Below the pieces are notes generated by a model. It made no database searches and was not told the DNA's origin. It was given only the letters and a program-made list of their open reading frames with translations. From assembly GCA_964392245.1 (NCBI GenBank), contig CAYMOX010000045.1, positions 1 through 41,405 of the forward strand: DNA of 41,405 nt, given 5' to 3'. Of this stretch, positions 33,344 through 41,374 are shown in pieces (within the stretch, counting starts at the first letter, position 1; each line of letters starts with the position of its first letter). Source of the stretch: JAAUUJ01 sp964392245. Its GTDB lineage: Bacteria > Cyanobacteriota > Cyanobacteriia > Thermostichales > Thermostichaceae. The position numbers and the translations under genes were made by a program.

Positions 33344-34287
33344 TGATGATCTGGTTTAAGGGAAAAGGTATTCTCTGGGGAATTATTATCGTCACAAGCA
33401 CCTGGCTTTTTTCCTGTGGAGGGAGCTCTGTTCGGGAAGGATCGGCTCAGGAGGAATGTCGGGTAGTGAAACATAAAATGGGGGAATCCTGTGTTCCTTT
33501 AGATCCCCAGCGGGTGATTGTTCTGGACACCAGCCCTCTGGATGCAGCCCTGGCCCTGGGGGTAACACCGATTGCTGCTCCGGAACTACCGGACTTTCTT
33601 TCCTATTCCCCAGCGCAGTTAGAAGGGGTGCAATCGATCGGAACCTATGAGCAGCCGAATCTGGAACGAATGCTGGAACTGCAACCGGATTTAATCCTGG
33701 CCACCCCCTATGATGCAGCCGAGATCTACCCTCAGCTTCAGCAGCTTGCTCCAACGGTGGTTGCTCCTAGCGGCGATGTGGAATGGAAGGCAGATCTGGC
33801 CATCTATGCTGAAGCTCTTGGGAAAACAGCCGAGGCGGATCGCTTATTACAGAATTATCAAGAGCGGATTGAGGAGTTTCAACTGCGTATGGGGGATCGT
33901 TTGCCGGAAACTGAGGTCTCAATCGTCTCGGCTGGAGATTATGGACCAGGATTACCTGTTCGGATCTATCTGGCGGAGTCCTTTATGGGCAGTGTTTTAG
34001 AGGAAGCAGGATTATCCCGCCCTGAGGGGCAACGGCAACGGAAGTGGACGATAGAGATCTCTCTGGAGCAGCTGCAGATCCTGGAAAGTGACGCGATCTT
34101 CCTGATGGAATATGACCCAGAACAGGGGATTTTGGATAGGATCCGTCGCCATCCTCTCTGGTCTCGCCTGCAGGTTGTGGAAGCAGGGCATGTTTATCCA
34201 GTGAACTATGGTAGCTGGGTGGGAGAGCGAAACATCGGAGGAGCCAACCGCATTCTGGATGATTTATTTGAACATTTGTTGGAGTAG
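33343..34287 (+). CDS. FecB-type siderophore-binding lipoprotein
   Basis: A 314-residue periplasmic binding protein for iron-siderophore ABC import. The N-terminus has a hydrophobic stretch ending in the lipobox LFSC with Cys25, so it is anchored to the inner membrane. Family features include RVIVLDTSPLDAALALGVTPIA, the NLERMLELQPDLILATPYD segment, and a late WSRLQVVEAGHVYPVNYGSWV. It would receive the siderophore from the outer-membrane receptor and deliver it to the divergent permease and ATPase. Its ATG overlaps the receptor stop by one base (TAATG), so the two are translationally coupled. Length is normal for the family. Confidence 0.93.
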   Translation: MMIWFKGKGILWGIIIVTSTWLFSCGGSSVREGSAQEECRVVKHKMGESCVPLDPQRVIVLDTSPLDAALALGVTPIAAPELPDFLSYSPAQLEGVQSIGTYEQPNLERMLELQPDLILATPYDAAEIYPQLQQLAPTVVAPSGDVEWKADLAIYAEALGKTAEADRLLQNYQERIEEFQLRMGDRLPETEVSIVSAGDYGPGLPVRIYLAESFMGSVLEEAGLSRPEGQRQRKWTIEISLEQLQILESDAIFLMEYDPEQGILDRIRRHPLWSRLQVVEAGHVYPVNYGSWVGERNIGGANRILDDLFEHLLE

Positions 34288-34294
34288 GAACGAG

Positions 34295-35104
34295 ATGCTT
34301 CCCCCTCAATCTCTGGATGCCTGGATCAAGTCCATCTCACCCCACCTGGATGAATTTATTCGAGATCGACTGGTGGTCAGTCCTCTTCCCGGAGAGGTTG
34401 AGATCATTTCTGCCACGGACTATTTGCAACCGGACCGACTTCGAGGAGCAATCAATACTCTGGCAGCAGAACACAACATTCAAGAACTAGCCGTGGCTGC
34501 ATCGCTGTGGAATAAGCTCTACAACAACGCTTTAATCCTGGCGGTGTTACCCCCGATGACCCTCCTGGGGATAGGTGTGGAAGCTTCCACAGAAACCATT
34601 CAGATCATTATTCAAGAAAATCAGCCTCAACGGATCCTGCTGAATCCACTGCGGACCATCATCTATCCTTCTCGATTGGGAAGGGTCCTTCCAGATCAGG
34701 CGGTTGCCTCCGGTCTCAATGAGCTGCATACTTTCGTCTTAAAGCCTTTATTTCAACATTTGCATCTGTTGATCACTAACCTGAATAACCTGACCCACTT
34801 ACCCCGCTCCGTCATGTGGGGAAACACAGGCAATGTTTATGCCTATCTTCATGAGCAGATGCTCTCCTACCCAGGAGCTGCACCCGCCTGTCAATCCGAT
34901 TGGCACCAGATCATCGAGCAGCCCCGGACAGCGGATGGGACACAGCGGAATCCCCTACACCGGATCATGAACGAAAACGTGGATTCTTCTGAGCCTCGCC
35001 ACCTCCGGCAAGTGTGTTGTTTGCTATTTCGGCTGCCTGAAGGAGAAGGCTACTGTGGGAATTGCCCCTTTCTTCACCCCAATCTTCGCTCCTTGAGGGC
35101 CTGA
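34295..35104 (+). CDS. FhuF-like ferric-siderophore reductase
   Basis: A 269-residue protein resembling FhuF, the cytoplasmic [2Fe-2S] reductase that removes iron from imported ferric siderophores. The C-terminus carries the cysteine set Cys241, Cys242, Cys254 and Cys257 in RQVCCLLFRLPEGEGYCGNCPF. FhuF of E. coli has CC-x10-C-x2-C; here the gap is 11 residues, a small difference. The middle part (TLLGIGVEASTETIQII, VMWGNTGNVYAYL) fits the family, which includes many siderophore-locus reductases. The ATG at 34295 is 7 bases after the previous stop, with GGAACGAG as a weak ribosome binding site. Together with the flanking genes it completes the import and iron-release steps. Confidence 0.85.
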   Translation: MLPPQSLDAWIKSISPHLDEFIRDRLVVSPLPGEVEIISATDYLQPDRLRGAINTLAAEHNIQELAVAASLWNKLYNNALILAVLPPMTLLGIGVEASTETIQIIIQENQPQRILLNPLRTIIYPSRLGRVLPDQAVASGLNELHTFVLKPLFQHLHLLITNLNNLTHLPRSVMWGNTGNVYAYLHEQMLSYPGAAPACQSDWHQIIEQPRTADGTQRNPLHRIMNENVDSSEPRHLRQVCCLLFRLPEGEGYCGNCPFLHPNLRSLRA

Positions 35105-35105
35105 C

Positions 35106-36344
35106 GTGAAGACCTTCTTGATCATTTGGATAGGGCAATTGCTGTCTACTGTTGGCAGCTACATGACTCAGTTGGCTCTGTCATTCTGGATCTGGGAGCA
35201 AACTCAGGCCGTTACCCCTCTGGCATTGATCGGACTCTTTACTCAACTTCCCCAGATCCCACTTACCCTTTTGTCTGGGGTTATTGTGGATCGTCTAGAT
35301 CGCAGGGTCTTGATGATTGTGGCAGATAGTGTTGCAGCCCTGTCCACGCTAATGATCGTGTTGCTCTTTCAAACAGGAACCCTTCAGATCTGGCATCTCT
35401 ATATCTTCGTAGCTGTGAATGGGATCTTCGGTCAGCTCCAACAACTTGCCTACTCCACCTGTCTGTCATTGCTACTTCCTGCCCATCAGTACAGCCGAGC
35501 AAATAGTCTGAATATCGGCATCCACTATGGTGCGATCATCTTTGCCCCAGCTGCAGCAGGTCTTTTGTATCCTCTGATCGGATTGGTGGGTATTGGAGTG
35601 CTAGATCTAGTCAGTTTTTGCGTTGCGATCTCAACACTGCTAATGGTGGTCCTTCCTCAACCGAGCACTCCTGAAGAAAGTCAACCCCCTTTTAAACTCA
35701 ATGTTCTCTTCGGATTTAACTACATTTGGCACAACCCTGATTTGCGTTGGGTCCTTCTGATCTCAGGGTTATTTTGGTTCTTTCACGATTTAGGAGATGC
35801 CGTTTATGAACCAATGATCCTTTCCCGTACTAATGGCGATGTGCAAATCTTTGGGTCGATTGTGGCAGCGGCAGGAATTGGGGGAGTGCTGGGAACGCTG
35901 CTTCTGAGTGTCTGGGGAGGGCCTAAGCGGGATATCAAGGGAATGATTTGGGGATATGTGGGAGCGGGATTAAGTAAGATCTGCTTTGGCTTGGGACGTT
36001 CACCCCGGATCTGGATTCCGGCTCAATTAAGCTCATCGCTACATTTTCCTTTGCTGGGTAGCTCCGAAAAAACAGTGTGGATGACCCAGACGCAATCGGC
36101 AGTTCAGGGGCGGGTATTTGCTGTGAACTCTTTGGTGCAGTTAGGTGGAGGTGCACTAGCGGCTCTGATCGCGGGGCCTCTTGCCGATAATATCTTTGCA
36201 CCCCTACTGCTAGAGAAAACATTCTGGTCAACGCTGATCGGTACTGGGTTGGGCTCTGGGGCAGGGGCAGGAATTGCGCTTCTCTATATCATGACAGCCG
36301 CAGCCATGACGATTGTGGGCTTGGTCGGATTTACTCTTATATAG
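35106..36344 (+). CDS. MFS transporter in the siderophore cluster
   Basis: A 412-residue major facilitator protein with about 12 membrane helices and the motif VDRLDRRVLMIVAD between helices 2 and 3 (the DxxxRRxxL signature). It belongs to the EntS/MFS_3-like group, whose siderophore-linked members export siderophore or its breakdown products. It starts with GTG at 35106, one base after the FhuF-like stop, so it is the last gene of the tight cluster. Most relatives end with a hydrophilic RxVED tail; this one stops at FTLI, so the C-terminus may be slightly shortened. Export of the iron-free ligand after reduction is a plausible but unproven role. Confidence 0.85.
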   Translation: MKTFLIIWIGQLLSTVGSYMTQLALSFWIWEQTQAVTPLALIGLFTQLPQIPLTLLSGVIVDRLDRRVLMIVADSVAALSTLMIVLLFQTGTLQIWHLYIFVAVNGIFGQLQQLAYSTCLSLLLPAHQYSRANSLNIGIHYGAIIFAPAAAGLLYPLIGLVGIGVLDLVSFCVAISTLLMVVLPQPSTPEESQPPFKLNVLFGFNYIWHNPDLRWVLLISGLFWFFHDLGDAVYEPMILSRTNGDVQIFGSIVAAAGIGGVLGTLLLSVWGGPKRDIKGMIWGYVGAGLSKICFGLGRSPRIWIPAQLSSSLHFPLLGSSEKTVWMTQTQSAVQGRVFAVNSLVQLGGGALAALIAGPLADNIFAPLLLEKTFWSTLIGTGLGSGAGAGIALLYIMTAAAMTIVGLVGFTLI

Positions 36345-36451
36345 TGCATGAGCACACTTCAAGTTTTCTCAATGTTGAGTCCGTCGCTTCATGAGCATGA
36401 ATTCGGAAGCACAAAGCTAGTATAGTGTGCAGACTGCCTCTGTTGACCCTT

Positions 36452-37042
36452 ATGACATCAAGCCCAAGCCGCGTTCGCTGGACCCTTCAGGATGTGGAAG
36501 CCCTACCTGAGAATGAATGGATCCGCTACGAGATCATCGATGGAGAGTTGCTTGTGACCCGCTCCCCACATCATCGGCACCAGCATCTTGTTGGCTGTGT
36601 TTTTGCAGCTTTACATCAATGGTCTTTAGAAAGTGGCCTCGGAGAACCTTCGATTATGCCAGGGCTGATCTTCTCTGACTCAGATAATGTGGCCCCTGAT
36701 GTGGTTTGGGTTAGCTACAATCGGCTGGAGCAAATTCAAGATGAAGCAGGGCATTTTCGGGGAGCTCCTGAGTTGGTTGTAGAAGTCCTCTCACCAGGGC
36801 AGGCCAATGAAAATCGAGATCGAATTGCCAAGCTGAAGTTGTATTCCGTACAGGGAGTACAGGAGTATTGGATAATTGATCCGATCAGCCAACGGGTTGA
36901 GGTGTATCGCCGTGACAATGCGCAGCTGGTTCTGATCAAAACTTTACTTGTAGAAGATGATCTCATCTCCCCCTTACTGCCGGAGTTTCACTGCAAAGTT
37001 GCTAGCTTCTTCCTTTCACGGAAGCCACGACTTAACCCATAA
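36452..37042 (+). CDS. Uma2-family restriction-endonuclease-like protein
   Basis: A 196-residue Uma2-family protein, a PD-(D/E)xK nuclease-fold group abundant in cyanobacteria and of unknown function. Core motifs: YEIIDGELLVTRSPHHRHQ, then VAPDVVWVS (Asp) and APELVVEVLSPGQ (ExxVEV), followed by IAKLKLYSVQGVQEYWIID. ATG at 36452 (MTSSPSRVRWTL) is preferred over a GTG at 36425 because it starts near the conserved RxTLxD helix. It differs from the two other Uma2 proteins in this window and is not a recent copy of them. It stands alone after the MFS gene, with 107 bases between. Confidence 0.88.
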   Translation: MTSSPSRVRWTLQDVEALPENEWIRYEIIDGELLVTRSPHHRHQHLVGCVFAALHQWSLESGLGEPSIMPGLIFSDSDNVAPDVVWVSYNRLEQIQDEAGHFRGAPELVVEVLSPGQANENRDRIAKLKLYSVQGVQEYWIIDPISQRVEVYRRDNAQLVLIKTLLVEDDLISPLLPEFHCKVASFFLSRKPRLNP

Positions 37043-37087
37043 CCTTCTGTAGCCTGCTTCGCCGTCTCTGATAATCTCTGCATGTTT

Positions 37088-37729
37088 TCAGGCAAGATCT
37101 GCTGAAGCCAGTCCTTTGTGTAAAGTGGCCAGAACGGACGTTAAGTTCCCTGCTAATAATGCTGGCACGTTCAGCCAGAGCCCTGTAAAAAATGGACTTT
37201 TAATCACTCCTTCAGGATCTGGTTTCAGTAAGGTATATCCATCTTTACTCAGCTCAAACCAATCAACCTCTTCATCCAACACTCGCCAAACGATGTATTC
37301 TCGGATGCTGTTGCGCTGATAGACTCGTTTTTTTTCATGCAGATCATAGCTGGCAGAACTGGCGGCAATCTCAGCAATAAGTTCTGGGGATCCTTCAATA
37401 AATCCATCCTCTGATACCCGTGAGGATCCCTGCACAAGGCGTAAGACAGCATCCGGCTGAGGCTCATTGTCTAGATCAAGACGAACCGTGACGTTATCTC
37501 CCAAATCAACGGTCGGGGTTGCTTGCCAGTACATTCCCAACCAGAGCATGAGAGCCGCGTGGGGACGCCCGTGTTGTACCAGCCGGGTCGGTGAAGCCAT
37601 GTAAACCATTCCTTCGATGAGTTCTGCCTTGATCGAGGAGGCCATAGCTTGATAACGGCGCTCAAACTCAGTTCGTGAAAGGTGATCCCCGTTTTCTAAG
37701 GAGGGTGGAGTGAGATCTGTATTGATCAT
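37088..37729 (-). CDS. Uma2-family protein, paralogue of the one at 39674-40354
   Basis: A 213-residue Uma2-family protein of the larger cyanobacterial type. It shares the words GDHLSRTEFERRYQAM, KAELIEGMVYMASP and LDLDNEPQPDAVL with the copy at 39674-40354, and both continue with an EYIVW block near the end. The nuclease-like core is intact: PQPDAV (Asp), SPELIAEIAASSASYDLHEKK (E...E...K), then YQRNSIREYIVWRVLD. The gene runs opposite to the previous Uma2 gene and is convergent with it, with 45 bases between. Uma2 proteins have been linked to nucleases and toxins by fold only; no role is assigned. Confidence 0.88.
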   Translation of the reverse strand: MINTDLTPPSLENGDHLSRTEFERRYQAMASSIKAELIEGMVYMASPTRLVQHGRPHAALMLWLGMYWQATPTVDLGDNVTVRLDLDNEPQPDAVLRLVQGSSRVSEDGFIEGSPELIAEIAASSASYDLHEKKRVYQRNSIREYIVWRVLDEEVDWFELSKDGYTLLKPDPEGVIKSPFFTGLWLNVPALLAGNLTSVLATLHKGLASADLA

Positions 37730-37818
37730 TGGCTGACTAGCTGACTCATATCATCAAGAATAGCTGCCTAGCCCTAGATCTTCATAGGTATAAAACTTTC
37801 TAGAAATTGGTACTTGAT

Positions 37819-37841
37819 CAGATCAGTTTAAGTTTGATCTG
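37819..37841. repeat. Inverted repeat upstream of the broken ABC exporter
   Basis: CAGATCA (37819-37825) and TGATCTG (37835-37841) form a 7-base-pair stem with a 9-base AT-rich loop. It lies in a 195-base space between a Uma2 gene and the ABC fragment. It could be a weak hairpin or a regulator site; no T-run follows on either strand, so it is not a convincing terminator. Confidence 0.3.
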
Positions 37842-37924
37842 GTTCTAGGAGAATCTCAAAGCCCAAGCTCATCATCCTCAAAAGGCTTATTCTGGTACAG
37901 ATCATCCCTATTGAAGCAGAGCGA

Positions 37925-38814
37925 ATGATCCAACCTCCGATCTGGGTATTCCTGGGAAAGCTAGTGAGATATGCCCCAGTGTTGTATACCTTTGATGGCA
38001 TCTTCTGGGCACTGATCCTGATTCTGCCTGTAATCCCAGGATTGTTGCTCAAGGAATTTTTCGATGGCCTGACGGGCTCGGCAGCTCTCAATCTCGATTC
38101 ATGGGCGTTAATTGCTCTGCTTGTGGCGGTTGGGGGAGCACGAGTGTTGTCTATCTTCGCAGGACGGCTCACCAAAACTCAGCACCGATTTAGTATCAGT
38201 AGCTTGATCCGACACAATCTTCTGGCAGGGATTCTGGATCGACCCGGAGCGCTACCGCTGACCCAAACCCAGACGGATCAATCCGTGCGTACCCTTTCTC
38301 AGGGCGAGGTGATCAGCTACTTCCGTGAGGATGTCACCCAGATTGAGGATAATGTGGCCTGGACCAATGAACTGTTGGGGGAAGGTCTGTTTGCGTTGAT
38401 AGCTCTAGGGATTCTTTTATCGATTCATGCCCGGATCACGTTGCTGGTGTTTCTGCCGTTAGTGTTCATGGTGATCGTGGTAGAACAGGCTCAATTTTCC
38501 CTGAAGCGATACCGCCGCGCCCATCGCCAGGCAACCCAACAAGTCACGGGACTGATCAGCGAGATGTTTAGGGCTGTGCAGGCGATCAAAATTGCGGGAG
38601 CCGAACCCTGGATCCTGTCTCATTTTCATCAGCTGAATATACAGCGACGACAGGCGGCACTTAAGGATCAACTGCTCACGGCCCTGCTGAATTCGGTCTT
38701 TGAAAACCTGACCAGCTTAGGAATCGGATTGCTGCTGCTGATGATGGCAAGTGGCGTACAAACTGGCGAGAAGCCTCTGAGTGGGGGGGACTTTGCCCTC
38801 TTTGTCTCCGGCCT
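37925..38814 (+). pseudogene. ABC exporter, membrane domain only, truncated by deletion
   Basis: From ATG 37925 about 296 residues match the transmembrane half of an MsbA/HlyB-type exporter: VRYAPVLYTFDGIFWALILILP, then DRPGALPL, GEVISYFREDVTQIEDNVAW and GLISEMFRAVQAIKIAGAEPW. It ends in GGDFALFVSGL, where exporters normally continue into the last helices and the ATPase domain. From about 38811 the DNA instead encodes a sucrase/ferredoxin-like protein in another frame; the ABC frame runs on with unrelated residues to a stop at 38888-38890. No Walker motifs are present, so the product would be a dead half-transporter. The downstream gene at 40490 may be a former partner half. Confidence 0.8.
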
Positions 38815-39575
38815 ATGCAGATCCCAACGGCAAGCGTGTTCTGATCCTGCAGCAACTAGCCCCAGGCTTTGCCAGCTACACAAAAGTTGAATACATCCTT
38901 CCAGAACATCAGCTCCTGCCCCTATCCAGGTCCTTCATGGCCGATCCTCTGAGCACTGAGTTTCGCAGAGAATTTGAAGCCTATGAGCAGCCCAATCAGT
39001 CTGTCCGCGATCTGATGATCTGTACCCACGGCAATGTGGATGTGGCCTGTGCCCGCTTTGGATACCCCATCTATCAACAGCTACGGCAGACCTACAGCAA
39101 TGCCTCTCTGCGGGTTTGGCGTTGTAGTCATTTCGGCGGGCATCATTTTGCCCCTACGCTCCTTGATCTACCCACAGGCCATTGCTGGGGCCATTTGGAT
39201 CTGCAGGCATTGAACCCACTGGTCTACCGTCAGGTATCAGTTGCTAGCCTACGTCCCTATTACCGAGGTTGGTGTGGACTCGGATCCTTTGAGCAGATGG
39301 CCGAGCGTGAGATCTGGGTCCAGCAGGGGTGGGAGTGGCTGAACTACAACAAACAGGGGCGCACCTTATCTCAGGGAGGGGATCCTGATCAGCCAGACTG
39401 GGCTGAAGTAGAAATAGACTTTGCCTCACCGGAAGGTCAGACCCGCGGATCCTATCAGGCCCGTATTGAGGTTTCTGGAGAAATCCTGACCCAAACCGAT
39501 TCAGGTGAGGATCAGCCTCTGGAGCCAGTGAAGCAGTATCGGGTTATGTCACTCTCAAGGATCGATACTCAATAA
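38811..39575 (+). pseudogene. Sucrase/ferredoxin-like protein lacking its N-terminus
   Basis: About 254 residues match the C-terminal two thirds of the sucrase/ferredoxin-like family: ADPNGKRVLILQQLAPGF, then DLMICTHGNVDVACARFGYPIYQQL, RVWRCSHFGGHHFAPTLLDLP and GHCWGHLD. The middle Cys-containing words resemble a thioredoxin-like ferredoxin fold. The usual N-terminus of roughly 80 residues is missing because homology begins exactly where the ABC fragment ends. A GTG at 38781 within the ABC fragment could start translation but would add foreign residues. The coding frame itself is undamaged, so the break is probably recent. Function of the family is unclear. Confidence 0.8.
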
Positions 39576-39673
39576 AAACATGACTAGGCTCCATAGCAAG
39601 ATTAAACTTCAGTTAGCAAACAGAAACCTGAAGAAAGCACCAGATTTTGTCATGATCCGGATCATTTGCACTC

Positions 39674-40354
39674 CTAAGAACCTGAATTAAGCCGTTGAAC
39701 GAAAGTTTGATGCTCCGGAGATTGGATCCCTTGCTGGAGAACACTCAAAACTTTTGACATATCATCCTGAAGAAGTGCATTAATATCTAACCATAACCCA
39801 ATAAAAATGCTACTATCAAGGAGCCCATTTCCATCTGGAATCTGCTCAATATACGAGCCTTCAATGAGTTTGAACCAGGTGATTTTTTGATCCATAACTT
39901 GCCAGACGATATATTCCTGCACTCCATTGCGACGATAAGCGGTCTTTTTTGCGTGTAAATCATTGGATGCACTACTCGCCGCCACCTCCACCACCAGTTC
40001 TGGTGCACCTTCGATATAGCCCTCGGTATTGATACACGATTGTCCGCCTGAAGCGATCAATAAAACAGCATCTGGTTGCGGCTCATTATCCAAATCAAGC
40101 TGTACTGTTGGATTATCGCCAACTTCTACGCCTTTGGTACTCGCGGCATACGTTCCTAACCAGGTCATGATCTGAGCATGGGGTTTGGCGTGAGGGTGGA
40201 AGCGTAGGGGTGAAGCCACAAAAACAACTCCCTCAATCAGTTCTGCTTTTTTGAGGTGGGGCATGGCGTGATAGCGGCGCTCAAACTCGCTGCGCGACAG
40301 ATGATCCCCGCTTTCGAGAGGGGGAATGGTGGTCGAGGTCAGCATCTGAGTCAT
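39674..40354 (-). CDS. Uma2-family protein
   Basis: A 226-residue Uma2-family protein closely related to the one at 37088-37729, with the same word order (GDHLSRSEFERRYHAM, KAELIEGVVFVASP, LDLDNEPQPDAVLL, PELVVEVAASSASNDLHAKK, RRNGVQEYIVWQV). The likely Asp-ExxVEV-K nuclease-like core is complete. The C-terminus has about 13 extra residues. It lies on the minus strand between the sucrase/ferredoxin fragment and the second ABC fragment, separated from its paralogue by 1.9 kb. The pair could have arisen by duplication before the intervening region was scrambled. No clear partner gene or ribosome binding site is seen. Confidence 0.88.
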   Translation of the reverse strand: MTQMLTSTTIPPLESGDHLSRSEFERRYHAMPHLKKAELIEGVVFVASPLRFHPHAKPHAQIMTWLGTYAASTKGVEVGDNPTVQLDLDNEPQPDAVLLIASGGQSCINTEGYIEGAPELVVEVAASSASNDLHAKKTAYRRNGVQEYIVWQVMDQKITWFKLIEGSYIEQIPDGNGLLDSSIFIGLWLDINALLQDDMSKVLSVLQQGIQSPEHQTFVQRLNSGS

Positions 40355-40489
40355 CGGGATCCCCGTTGTGACAGATTGATTTAGCCTAGCATTTGCCCTC
40401 TAACTTCAAAAATCCCTCCAGGGCTAAAAAAAGTCCGTTTCAGGCGTCTATTGAAGTTCGGGTTGGGTTAATCTCAACCATGGCTCTCG

Positions 40490-41374
40490 GTGTATGGGTG
40501 GTTTGTGCATCTGCCTGTGGGGATCGGTCGTCAGGGGTATCAACAACACTTTCACTTGTTGGCAAAGTATCTCTGGCCTCAATGGAAGTGGGTGGCAGCA
40601 TTGGCCCTGGTGTTGCTGAGCCATATCACCCTACAGCTGGTCAATCCTCAGATCCTGGGTTATTTCATTGATACTCTTGCTAGCGGCGAAACATCGGATC
40701 GGCTTGTCTGGGCTGGGATCCTGTTCATGGGAGTTGCCCTGCTTACCCAGGGATTGATGGTGGGTGTGGTCTATCTCAGTGAGATCGTAGCCTGGACCGC
40801 CACCAATGCTCTGCGAGTCGATTTGGTGGAGCACTGCCTCAAGTTAGATCTGTCTTTTCACAAATCCCGCACTCCTGGAGAATGGTTGGAGCGGGTGGAT
40901 GGGGATGTCACGGTTCTTTCTCCTTTCTTTTCACAGTTTGTGATTCATCTCCTGGGCAACTGCATTCTGCTGGTTGGGATCCTGGGTGTGTTGTGGAGAG
41001 AGAATCCCTCGGCTGGGCTGGGATTGTGCCTGTTTAGCTGCGCAGCATTGCTGCTACTGGTGAGATTACGTGGAATGGGTGTGGCTGCCTGGGGGGCCTA
41101 TCGTCAGATCAGTGCAGAGTTTTTTGGATTCATTGGCGAAAAGGTAGCGGCCTTGGAAGACTTGAGCGCAAATGGTGCAACCCGCTACGTCAGGCAGAAG
41201 TTTTACCAGTATCTACGCAAGTGGATCCGCATCTGGCAGCAGGCGCGCTTCACAAGTACGATTCTTTGGGCCAGTTCGGTGGGGTTATTCACGGTTGCGA
41301 ATGCCATCGCTTTGGCCATCGGTGCGTATCTCTGGGCTGAGCAGGCGGCTAGTATCCCTCTTTTGTCACTCTAG
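40490..41374 (+). pseudogene. Second ABC exporter half, interrupted after the membrane domain
   Basis: From GTG 40490 a 294-residue frame matches the membrane domain of an exporter: NPQILGYFIDTLASGE, ATNALRVDLVEHCLKLDLSFHKSRTPGEWLERVDGD and FFGFIGEKVAALEDLSANGA, ending in ANAIALAIGAYLWAEQAASIPLL then TAG at 41372-41374. Exporters normally go on with GTVYLIFYY-like sequence and the ATPase domain. The change after SIPL (about 41358) is abrupt and no frame in the last 45 bases restores homology, so the gene is cut here by insertion or rearrangement, whose far side is outside the window. It may have been the partner of the exporter half at 37925. Confidence 0.75.

Noticed and set aside
37819..37841. 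Hairpin as a transcription terminator
   Set aside because: Only 7 base pairs, GATC-rich, and no T-run on either side; listed only as an inverted repeat.
40393..40671. 92-codon plus-strand frame before the second ABC fragment
   Set aside because: Overlaps the ABC frame, which has clear homology; the alternative product looks like translated intergenic and shifted sequence.
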